A DNA stretch of 64,000 nt, taken from contig JAXMAZ010000034.1 in assembly GCA_046350115.1 (NCBI GenBank), positions 13,840 to 77,839 on the forward strand, given 5' to 3'. The notes under the pieces were generated by a model. The model ran no database searches. It had not been told where the DNA came from and saw nothing but the letters and a program-made list of their open reading frames with translations. This stretch comes from JAXMAZ01 sp046350115 (GTDB lineage Bacteria > Planctomycetota > Planctomycetia > Gemmatales > Gemmataceae). Position 1 is the stretch's first letter. The number at the start of each line of letters is the position of its first letter. A program made the translations under genes and the position numbers. This document shows positions 45,149-52,903 of this stretch, piece by piece.

Positions 45149-46999
45149 TCAGTACGTCAGCTGCAGCTCGACGAACACCGACGCCAGGGCCGGCACCTCG
45201 CCCCGCAGCCGGTCGTAGATGGCCCGGAACCCGCTCGCCGGCAGGAACACCGCCGCCCCGCCGACGAAGATCACGTTGTTCGTCAAGAGCGGCCGGTACT
45301 CGATCCCGGTGCTCAGGTCGGTGCCCAGCTCCCGGTCCAGGTTCGGCTGGAACAGGAACGTCTCCAGCACCGCCGTCTTGTCCAGCCACAGGAAGCTGGC
45401 GTTGTTGATGCTCCGCAGCTTCGGCGTCAGGTCGAAGTCCGCCCCGGCGTTCACCAGGAACAGGCCCGGGTTGACGTAGTTGGCCTGCCCCTGCAGGTTG
45501 CTCGACCGCAGGTTCGGGAACAGGTTCGTCCGGGTGGCCAGGTTCACCCCGAACAGCGGCAGCCCCTGCCGCTGGAAGTAGCTGAACTCCCCGCCGGCGA
45601 AGTTCGGGTTCGGCAGGATGGCGTCGAACCCGGTGGCGTGGCTGTTGTTCGGGTTCCCGTCCCCGCTGGCGTACAGCCCGCTCACCCGAAACCGCGCCCA
45701 GTCCCGGTCGTAGCTCAGCTCCAGGGCCGCCATCTGGGCGGACACCGTCTGGGCCTGGTTGGCGATCGGGTTCAGGCTGTCCCGGCCGAGCACCCAGTAG
45801 AAGGCGCTGCTGACGTTGTACCGGCCGATGTGCCCGTCCCCGGCGAGGCCCAAGTACGCCGTCTGGACGTGGTGCGGCTGGAACACCCCGGCCGGGTCCG
45901 GGCGTACCAGGAACCCGGCCCGGTCGAACCGCACGCTCGGCTGGTCGTCGTTGTAGTGCACGCTGGCAGACACCGTGTACCCCGGCGTCAGGAAGTCCTG
46001 CACGTAGTAGTTCGCCATGAACACGTTCTGGTGCCGGTCGTCGAAGCTGTTCAGCCCGCTGAACGTGTCCTTCTCGAACTGCTCGGTGTACACGACGTTG
46101 AACTGCTCCCGGTTCCCCCGCCGGGTGCCGAAGCCGCGGGCCATCAGGTTGGTGTCCGAGTAGATGAACCCGCGGAAGTCGCTGGTGAACGGCTGCGACC
46201 CGGCCCGCACCGAGACGAAGTCGTACTCGCTGCTCAGGTCGAACAGCTTCACCTCGCCGAAGAACTCCTGCAGGGCGAACCAGGTCCGCGCCCGGTTGAG
46301 GCCGTCCAGCACGTTCGGGCTGACCACCGCCAGTTCCTGGACGGCCAGGTAGTTGTGGTTGAACACCCCGGTCGCCTTCACCCGCCAGTCCACCGGCTTG
46401 AACGCCGCGTCCCCGTGAAAGAGGTCCGCGGAGACGGTCACGAAGTTGTTCGAGAAGAGCTGGTTGGGGGAGCCGAAGAACTCCTCCCGGAACGGCCGGC
46501 GGGTGCTCTCGAACGGGGTGGTGGCGGTCGGCAACTGCCGGGCCTCGAACAGCGATAGGGCGCTGACCGTCAGGTTCAGGAAGGTGTGCTGGCCGATGAT
46601 CGGGTAGTCGCCCTTGAGGACGTTCTGGGCGTAGGGGTCGAACCACCGGCCGAGGATGTACGGGTACTGGTCGAGGAGCGGGTGGCCGCGGCCGTACCGG
46701 TCCCACTCGGGGAAGCCGATCCGCCAGCGGTCCTCGACCGGGACGAAGTCGATGTTCGGGGCGACCGACGGCCGCACCCCGCTCGGCCCGGTGAACCCGA
46801 GCGGCGGGTCGACGAGGGTGCCGGTGAAGGTCGGCGGCCGGGGGGCTTGTGGCGGGGGCGGGGCGTCCGGCCCGACGGGGCGGTCGAGGGCCGGCGGGTT
46901 GGCCCGCTCGGCCGGCGTCTGCCCGACCGCCGGGGCGGCCAGGCAAGCGACGATCAGCCCGAGGACGACCCGGGCGCGGGTCCGCAGGTCAGGCCGCAT
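45149..46999 (-). CDS. Outer-membrane beta-barrel (porin-like) protein
   Basis: This 616-residue protein has a signal peptide (RARVVLGLIVACLAAPAVGQ) and a proline-rich N-terminal segment. It then has about 500 residues of alternating, aromatic-rich beta strands, ending in VFVELQLTY with a terminal aromatic residue as in outer-membrane barrels. I do not recognise a specific family; planctomycete relatives are generally hypothetical. It lies between a haem cluster and the redox locus. A role as barrel partner for surface cytochromes (MtrB/PioB-like in concept) is conceivable but not shown by any motif. It starts at ATG 46999; the frame stays open to 47068. Confidence 0.75.
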   Translation of the reverse strand: MRPDLRTRARVVLGLIVACLAAPAVGQTPAERANPPALDRPVGPDAPPPPQAPRPPTFTGTLVDPPLGFTGPSGVRPSVAPNIDFVPVEDRWRIGFPEWDRYGRGHPLLDQYPYILGRWFDPYAQNVLKGDYPIIGQHTFLNLTVSALSLFEARQLPTATTPFESTRRPFREEFFGSPNQLFSNNFVTVSADLFHGDAAFKPVDWRVKATGVFNHNYLAVQELAVVSPNVLDGLNRARTWFALQEFFGEVKLFDLSSEYDFVSVRAGSQPFTSDFRGFIYSDTNLMARGFGTRRGNREQFNVVYTEQFEKDTFSGLNSFDDRHQNVFMANYYVQDFLTPGYTVSASVHYNDDQPSVRFDRAGFLVRPDPAGVFQPHHVQTAYLGLAGDGHIGRYNVSSAFYWVLGRDSLNPIANQAQTVSAQMAALELSYDRDWARFRVSGLYASGDGNPNNSHATGFDAILPNPNFAGGEFSYFQRQGLPLFGVNLATRTNLFPNLRSSNLQGQANYVNPGLFLVNAGADFDLTPKLRSINNASFLWLDKTAVLETFLFQPNLDRELGTDLSTGIEYRPLLTNNVIFVGGAAVFLPASGFRAIYDRLRGEVPALASVFVELQLTY

Positions 47000-47198
47000 C
47001 GCACGCCCGGAGCCGGGGTCGGGGTTCGCCACGGAACGATGAGAGGAGTATCGGCCGAAGCGGCGCAAACCTTGACGGTTCTGCCGGGCTTGCCGACGGC
47101 TACGTGCTTACGCGGGCCGATCACCGATGGGTCGAAGCGAGTCGGCGACTGAACGAGCCGATGGGCTGAGCGACCGGGTAACGGCGTGCCCCCTCTTG

Positions 47199-47345
47199 GC
47201 TTTGCTCCCCCTCCCTGCTTTGGGGAGGGGGCCGGGGGAGGGGTGTGACGCGCGTCCCGTCACAGAAACTTCAAAGTCGCGGGGACGGGTCGGGTGCTGT
47301 AACCCCTCCCCCCAGTCCCCGAAGCGGAGAGGGGGAGCAAAGGCA
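47199..47345. repeat. Intergenic palindrome, CTCCCCCTCCCTGCTT family (second copy)
   Basis: The left arm from 47204 (GCTCCCCCTCCCTGCTTTGG) and right arm from about 47316 (CCCCGAAGCGGAGAGGGGGA) are inverted copies. Internal arms around GGAGGGGTGTGAC and GTAACCCCTCC reinforce the fold. It occupies the divergent gap 47000-47365. Confidence 0.8.
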
Positions 47346-47365
47346 GCGCCCACAGGAGAGCGGCG

Positions 47366-47821
47366 ATGCGGCGACTCGGCGTGCCGGCGGTCGGGGTGGC
47401 GGTGCTGGCGGCCGGCGCGGCCCGGGCGGACGACGACCCGACGCACCGCTTCCCGTCCACCGCGGCCCACACGGCCGAGCGGGCCGGGAACCCGCAGGCG
47501 GTCGCCTGGTGGGCGGCGCCGAGCCGGTCGCCGTACCACGCCGGCGGCTACGTCGGCGGCGGTCGGCTGCTCGTCCCGCCGCGGAAGCCGGACGGCCGGG
47601 AGCCGACGACCGACGGCACCTGGGGCTGGGACTACGTCGGGTTCGGCCGGCGGCCGGGGCGGGTGTTCCTGGACTGGTGGCACGACCGGCCGAAGCAGCC
47701 GCAGCCCGGTCCCTACGCCACCGACGGTCACCACCCGCCGGACGTGGTCGCCCTGCACCCGGTCAAGAAGGCGGTTGAGGCGGTCAAGCCAGCGGGAATG
47801 GGTGGGAATCGGAGGGACTGA
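47366..47821 (+). CDS. Small secreted hypothetical protein
   Basis: This is a 151-residue protein with a signal peptide (RRLGVPAVGVAVLAAGAARA). The mature part is rich in Trp, Gly and Pro (AVAWWAAPSRSPYHAGGYVGGG, TWGWDYVGF, VFLDWWHDRPKQ). No known domain was recognised. The pattern resembles small planctomycete surface or cell-wall proteins of unknown role. It starts at ATG 47366, 21 bases after the palindromic repeat, with GGAG upstream (CAGGAGAGCGGCG). Confidence 0.65.
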   Translation: MRRLGVPAVGVAVLAAGAARADDDPTHRFPSTAAHTAERAGNPQAVAWWAAPSRSPYHAGGYVGGGRLLVPPRKPDGREPTTDGTWGWDYVGFGRRPGRVFLDWWHDRPKQPQPGPYATDGHHPPDVVALHPVKKAVEAVKPAGMGGNRRD

Positions 47822-47838
47822 AACCGACGCCTTGGCCC

Positions 47839-49350
47839 TCAGTGCAGGACAATTCGCACATCCCGGACGGACGTACCGCTGCGGAGCATTGCACGCACCC
47901 AGAACTGGAACAGAGTGTCTAGACAGACATCAGTCGCGAATCCGGCCACTCCAGTCCCAAGGAGAGGTAGAGCGATACTGCGGACGTACAGGATGTTTGC
48001 GTGATAGACACACCCGTGGAGTAGCTCAAGTAGAAAACCTCTCGTGGGTAAAATTATTTCTCTATCATTGGTCGCGTGTGACAGGTCGTCGATCGCGAGT
48101 GTTACGCAGTGGAACACGAATCTGGCTGGTAGCGACCCAGCAGCCGTCACAACGACTCCACCGGGTCGCACAGGTGTGTACCGGCGGGTCTCGCTGTCCA
48201 TCACCCCCGGCCCGGCGGCAGCGGAAATAGCCCAGGACACCCCCCCGCCCCGACTCAAGTCCCCGTCGTCCGAACTGACAATGGCGTCTACCTGCTGCCG
48301 GACGATATCTCCCGTTAATATTTGTATCCGGCGTTCGCCGGCAAAAGTGTACACATCCTCCGCGCCAATGCTCGCCCAACGACTTTCGTCGAGGTACACG
48401 GTCCGCCGGTGACGGTACTGATCTAGATAAGCCCTCAAATCGTCATCCTCTGCCCCCCATGGGGCGACTGAGGCTGGGGCCGGCTGGAGGTGTTTGAGCA
48501 GGTCTCGGAACGACTGAAACCTGTCTGACGGGTTCTTTGCCAGGCACCGCTCGATCACCCCCGCCGTCCGGTCAGACAGGGCCGGGTTGCGGGCCTTCGG
48601 CGCGACCAGTGGCACCATCTTGTGCTTGAACAGAATGCTGAACACCGACTCCCCGTCGAACGGCGGGTGGCCGGTCAGGACGTGGTAGAACGTTGCCCCA
48701 AAGCTGTAGACGTCGGCCCGGGTGTCCGTCCCGCGGGGCGACTCGGCCTGCTCCGGGGCCATGTAGTACGGGGTGCCCATCAGCCCGCCGGGCCCGGTCA
48801 ACTCGGACACGTCGGCCGGGCCGCGGGCCAGCCCGAAGTCGCACACCCGGGCCTGGCCGCCGGCGTCGATCAGGATGTTGGACGGCTTCAAGTCCCGGTG
48901 GATCACCCCCTGGTCGGCGGCGGCGAGCATCCCCTCGGCCACCTGCCGCATCCACGGCAACACCCGGTCCTCCGGCAGCGGCCCGCCGGCCGCCCGCAGG
49001 GTGCGGCCGAGGTCGGCCCCGTCCACCCACTCCATCACCAGCACCGGGCAGCCGTCGGCCAGCACGTCGTAGTCGTGGACCGTGACCACGTGTGGCGAGG
49101 CGATCCGGGCGAGCAGTTTGGCTTCCCGCAGGAACCGGTCGGCTGACGCCCCGGGCAGGGTGAGCTTGAGGGCGACCGGCTTGTCCAACTGCCGGTGCCG
49201 GGCCTTGTACACCACCCCCATCCCGCCCCGGGCGATCTCGGCGTCCACGGCGTATCGGGCGGACAGCGGCGTCCCGGACGCCGTCACCCAGTCGGCGGGT
49301 GGAGGAAGGGGAAGTGTCTGGGTGCGGGTGGTCATGGCGGGCGTCACCAT
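47839..49350 (-). CDS. Ser/Thr protein kinase fused to a macrodomain
   Basis: This protein is about 500 residues long. Residues about 27-285 are an intact kinase: ARGGMGVVYKA, VALKL lysine, HRDLKPSNI, DFGLARG and APE. From about residue 335 the sequence reads RIQILTGDIVRQQVDAIVSSDD and later GGGVSWAISAAAGPGV. This is the ADP-ribose-binding loop pattern of macrodomains (GDIVxxxVDAIVNAxN and GGGVAxAI), here with Ser/Asp in place of the usual Asn. Kinase-macro fusions would link phosphorylation to ADP-ribose or its derivatives. The distal 650 bases have lower GC than the kinase part. The start is ATG 49350 or 49335; no ribosome site decides. It is cytosolic. Confidence 0.82.
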   Translation of the reverse strand: MVTPAMTTRTQTLPLPPPADWVTASGTPLSARYAVDAEIARGGMGVVYKARHRQLDKPVALKLTLPGASADRFLREAKLLARIASPHVVTVHDYDVLADGCPVLVMEWVDGADLGRTLRAAGGPLPEDRVLPWMRQVAEGMLAAADQGVIHRDLKPSNILIDAGGQARVCDFGLARGPADVSELTGPGGLMGTPYYMAPEQAESPRGTDTRADVYSFGATFYHVLTGHPPFDGESVFSILFKHKMVPLVAPKARNPALSDRTAGVIERCLAKNPSDRFQSFRDLLKHLQPAPASVAPWGAEDDDLRAYLDQYRHRRTVYLDESRWASIGAEDVYTFAGERRIQILTGDIVRQQVDAIVSSDDGDLSRGGGVSWAISAAAGPGVMDSETRRYTPVRPGGVVVTAAGSLPARFVFHCVTLAIDDLSHATNDREIILPTRGFLLELLHGCVYHANILYVRSIALPLLGTGVAGFATDVCLDTLFQFWVRAMLRSGTSVRDVRIVLH

Positions 49351-49416
49351 TGGGCCACTGATCTGTCGCGACTCGCGGATAGCCTACTGAGGATACACGA
49401 ATTCCGGGCGAGCGGG

Positions 49417-50072
49417 TCACTCCCCCTTCGCCGGCCCGCGGAGTAGGCGGGCGAGCGTCGCCAGGAACCCGCCCGGCGGGGCCGGCCGCTGCCGCCGCTC
49501 GGCCAGCTCCAGCACCCGCTCCCCGGGCAGCCGGTGGGCGGCGTCGTGCGGGCAGGCGTACACGCACCGCGGGCCGGTCCACGAGTCGGCGCACAGGTCG
49601 CAGTTCACCGCCCGCAGCCGGGCCGACCGCCGTGGGCCGGTCAGGTCGCCGACCAACTCGGCCGCCGCCTCCGGGGTCGGCCACTCGTCCTTCGGCACCT
49701 CCCGCAGCGCCCGTCGCCCGGCCCGTGCTCGACCATGTGAATGCTGCCGTACGGGCAGTTGTGGGCGCACAGCCCGCACCCGATGCAGTGGTCGTCAATG
49801 TTGACCTCCAGCCCGAACCCCTCCCGGTGGATGGCGTCCACCGGGCACCCGGTCAGGCAGTACGGGTCGTGGCACGACCGGCAACTGACCGCCACCAGGA
49901 AGTGGCCGAACCGCGGCCCGTCCCGGATCACCCGAGTGGCCCCGCCGTGTGAGTCGGCGCACGCCCGCACGCACTCGTCGCACCGGGTACACTTCTCCAG
50001 GTCCAGCACCAGGAGTTCCTGCCCCTGGTACAGCCCCAGCTCGACGTACCGCCTGGTCAGGTCGTCGGTCAT
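49417..50072 (-). CDS. Four-cluster 4Fe-4S ferredoxin subunit (HybA/DmsB-like; frame broken near 49718)
   Basis: From ATG 50072 the protein shows CTRCDECVRAC, CRSCHDPYCLTGCP and CIGCGLCAHNCP. After a one-base frame change in a G/C run near 49718 come LREVPKDEWPTPEAAAELVG and a fourth cluster CDLCADSWTGPRCVYACP, ending at 49417. The order matches electron-transfer subunits of the HybA/DmsB/NrfC type, with four [4Fe-4S] clusters. No Tat signal is visible, so it is probably cytosolic-facing. It is the last gene of the minus-strand redox group with the NuoG-like and NuoEF genes. Restoring one base gives about 218 residues. Confidence 0.82.
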
Positions 50073-50109
50073 CGGTCGGCCCACATGGGTCGTGGCTCGT
50101 CGGCATTAC

Positions 50110-50218
50110 GTAGGGTGCGTTGAGGCTCTGCGAAACGCACCGCCGAGACTTCACCCTACCGTTGATGTCGTTGCGGGGCCGGTGCGTTTCGTCGCAAAGC
50201 CTCCTCAACGCACCCTAC
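50110..50218. repeat. Intergenic palindrome, GTAGGGTGCG family
   Basis: GTAGGGTGCGTTGAGG at the left and its inverted copy CCTCAACGCACCCTAC at the right bracket about 109 bases. Each half folds again on GGTGCGTT/AACGCACC. It lies between the ferredoxin and the NuoG-like genes, inside what would be an operon. Confidence 0.85.
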
Positions 50219-50227
50219 GGCAGACCG

Positions 50228-52582
50228 TCACCGCACGTCCCGCCGGAGGATGTCGGCGCACCGGGCGAACAGCGCCTCCCGGACGGTCGCGTTCGACGGG
50301 TTGGTCAGGAACGCGGCGAACACCGACTTCGGCACCAGGATCAGCTCGGCGTTGTCCAGGGCGGCACACGTCGCCGTCCGCACCCCCCGGCGGACCGGCC
50401 GGCCGACCGCTGCCTCCACCCCGTCCCACAGGCCCGTCAGCACCGCCACCTCGCCGAAGCAGTCCCCCGCCTTGAGCGGCCGGCGGGTGACGGGGCCGGC
50501 TGGGGTGTCCACCGTCACCGACACGAACCCGGTGCGGATGAGGTAGAAGTTGTCCGCCGGCTCGCCGGCCCGGAAGACCACCTGCCCGGGGTTCACCCGC
50601 ACCAGTTGGACCACGTCCCCCCGCGGGACCGGGGCCGCCGTCGCCAGCGGCATCTGGGTGGCCGTCGGGTAGTAGCTGACCGCGGCGGCCTGGCCCGGCC
50701 GGTCCGGCATCACCGCCGGCAGGCTCAGCTCGGTGGTCGGCGGCCGCAGCGCGCCGAATATCGACTCCGCCTCCTTGGGCACGTCCAGCGCCCTCGCCAG
50801 GTGGCGGTAGAACCGGGCGTCCCATCCCTCTTCTTTCACCCCGGAGAACAGCCCGCTGTTGGCGATCGCCGTCGGCAGGGAGTCGGTCAGCGCCCGGACG
50901 CCGTACCGGCGGTGCAGCCGGCGGCGGTTGACCGGGTCGCGGAACAGCAGGTGCAGGACGTTCCGGTCCACCTCCAGCACCGCTCCGGCCCGGACACACA
51001 CCAGCGACGCCGTCCGCCGGGTGTGGGACAGCGGGCTCATCTCCCCGACCAAATCCTCCGGGTCCGGGTCGTGGACCCAGACGGCCGGGCCGTACCGCTT
51101 CGGGATGCGGCCGACCGCCTTGACCACGTCCGGGTGGTCGGCGTACGGCAGCTCCCGGGGCGACTTGCCCCCGGCCCGGCAGACGGCCAGCAGCCCGCCG
51201 CCCGGCCGGTCGCCGTCGGCGGCGTGGGACCAGTCAGGCAGCAGGACGAACGCGCAGGTGCCGAACTCCCCCTCCTCGGCCAGCACGTCCCCGGCCCGCA
51301 GCTCCCGCCGCCGGACCGCCCCGCGGTTCCACTCCAGGAACGCCTTCGGCAGCCGGGCGAACAGCTCCGACCCGGCCAGCAGCTCGGCCGGCTCGACGAC
51401 GGTGGCCGGCTGCGACCGCCCGCTCCCAGCCAGCACCGCCGCCAGCCGGGTGGGGCTGGCCTCGGCCACCCGGTACTGGAAGGTGATGGCCCCGGTCGGG
51501 CAGGCGGTCATGCACTCCCCGCACGCCCGACAACTGCTCTCGGCCATCGGCAGCCCGGCCAGGTCGAACGTCACCCGGGTGGCGGTCCCCTTGCCGGACC
51601 GGCCGATCACCCGGAACGGCTTCACCTCCCCGCACGCCCGGACGCACCGGTCGCACAGCACGCAACTGTTGTGGTCCACCACGAACGGCGGGGCGGTGGC
51701 CGGGTCCGGCCGGTCGTCATCGACCCACCCGACGACCAGCTCGGAACGGTGCGGCCGGGGGGCAAACCGGGGCGGGGTGGTGCCGGCCAGCCGGTCCCGG
51801 TCGGCGGTATCCCGGGGGGCGGTCGCGTCCTTGGGGAACGACTGCCAGTTGGCCCGGAGCACGGTGCCGAGGTCGGCCGTCGGCCCGCCGTACACCGGCT
51901 TGGTGGCGTCGGCGGCGTGGGCGTCCAACTCGTTGGCGTACCGCCGGCCGCGGTCCCCGTACGCCGCCTCGGCCGCCGGGTGGCAGTGGTCGCCCGAGAG
52001 CAGCTCGTACAGCACCTGGACGGCCGACCGCACCGCCGTCCGGTACTTGGCCTCCGGGGACCACATGGTGTGGACTTCCATCTGGTCTTCGACCCGGTGC
52101 TGACAGGCCGGCAGCAGCTTCCGCTCCACCCGCTTCTTGGTCGGGTCGTCCGGCTGCCTCGGGTCCGGCTTGACGATCTGCACCGCGCACACCCGGCACA
52201 CCCCGACCGGGGACAGGTGGTCGCGGTGGCACAGGACCGGGATGCGGACCGGACAGGCGGCCGGCGGGTACAGCCCGGCCGCCTCCGCCTCGGCCGACCG
52301 GGCGGCGTCGTAGATGGTGGTCGGCCGGACGACGGGGGTGTCGTCCGGGTGGTACAGGATGTTCCCCTGGGCGTCGGTGGCCGGCACCGCCTTGGGCACC
52401 TCGAACCACCGCGACCCGTCCACCCGCACCCGCACCCGCTTGTTCAGGTCCGCCAGGGTGGGGGCGTCCGCCCGGATCAGCCGGCCCTCGAAGTCCCGGG
52501 CGAACTGGGCCTCCTCGTCCCGGTCCAGGTTGACCAGTGACTCGCGGTCGTCGCCCGGGTCGGGCAGGGGTTCGTCGGCCAT
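50228..52582 (-). CDS. NuoG-like [2Fe-2S]/[4Fe-4S] protein fused to cyclic-nucleotide-binding domains
   Basis: This 784-residue protein opens with a NuoG/HydA-type [2Fe-2S] ferredoxin domain (CHRDHLSPVGVCRVCAV, then ACQH; about residues 95-150). Two [4Fe-4S] clusters follow (CVLCDRCVRAC and CRACGECMTACP, about 300-370). No molybdopterin or iron-hydrogenase domain follows. Instead the C-terminal half holds cyclic-nucleotide-binding (CNB) modules. One, about 410-560, is degenerate (LRAGDVLAEEGEFGTCAFVLL, GEMSPLS). One, about 655-770, is well formed (VNPGQVVFRAGEPADNFYLI, GDCFGEVAVLTG). It starts at ATG 52582. It is adjacent to NuoEF, which should deliver electrons from NADH. Inference: a redox hub gated by a cyclic nucleotide or another CNB ligand. 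The second CNB has GEVAVL but I do not see a confident nucleotide-phosphate Arg, so ligand binding is not assured. Confidence 0.88.
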   Translation of the reverse strand: MADEPLPDPGDDRESLVNLDRDEEAQFARDFEGRLIRADAPTLADLNKRVRVRVDGSRWFEVPKAVPATDAQGNILYHPDDTPVVRPTTIYDAARSAEAEAAGLYPPAACPVRIPVLCHRDHLSPVGVCRVCAVQIVKPDPRQPDDPTKKRVERKLLPACQHRVEDQMEVHTMWSPEAKYRTAVRSAVQVLYELLSGDHCHPAAEAAYGDRGRRYANELDAHAADATKPVYGGPTADLGTVLRANWQSFPKDATAPRDTADRDRLAGTTPPRFAPRPHRSELVVGWVDDDRPDPATAPPFVVDHNSCVLCDRCVRACGEVKPFRVIGRSGKGTATRVTFDLAGLPMAESSCRACGECMTACPTGAITFQYRVAEASPTRLAAVLAGSGRSQPATVVEPAELLAGSELFARLPKAFLEWNRGAVRRRELRAGDVLAEEGEFGTCAFVLLPDWSHAADGDRPGGGLLAVCRAGGKSPRELPYADHPDVVKAVGRIPKRYGPAVWVHDPDPEDLVGEMSPLSHTRRTASLVCVRAGAVLEVDRNVLHLLFRDPVNRRRLHRRYGVRALTDSLPTAIANSGLFSGVKEEGWDARFYRHLARALDVPKEAESIFGALRPPTTELSLPAVMPDRPGQAAAVSYYPTATQMPLATAAPVPRGDVVQLVRVNPGQVVFRAGEPADNFYLIRTGFVSVTVDTPAGPVTRRPLKAGDCFGEVAVLTGLWDGVEAAVGRPVRRGVRTATCAALDNAELILVPKSVFAAFLTNPSNATVREALFARCADILRRDVR

Positions 52583-52621
52583 CGCCGCAACTCTCCGAGG
52601 TCGTGATCCGGCCGGTTTCCC

Positions 52622-52831
52622 GTAGGGCGGGTCAAGCCGGCTCTGCGGCGCCGACCCGCCGAAACTGGCAACCGCCCCACCCGTATCGGCGGCCCCGTCC
52701 AGGGAGGGCGAGGCTCCTGCCGAGCCGGGGAGCGCGCGGCAGCGGGTTGGGTCCGACACCCGCGGCTGCCACCGGCGAGTCTTTCAGCCGTTGCCGCGCG
52801 CTCCCCGGCTCGGCGGGAGCCTCGCCCTCCC
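52622..52831. repeat. Palindromic repeat pair: half GTAGGGCGGG element and 43-bp inverted repeat
   Basis: Bases 52702-52744 and 52789-52831 are inverted copies, 41 of 43 identical (start GGGAGGGCGAGGCTCC). To the left, 52622-52661 holds half of the GTAGGG family (GTAGGGCGGGTC with GACCCGCC). Together they fill the 320-bp gap between the NuoG-like and NuoEF genes, where I see no gene. Confidence 0.85.
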
Positions 52832-52903
52832 CTCGGGAACCCGCCGAACAAGCAATGACTCGTTGCCATTTGCGGCGACTCGCGGTCGTCGTCCGGCAGC
52901 GGG

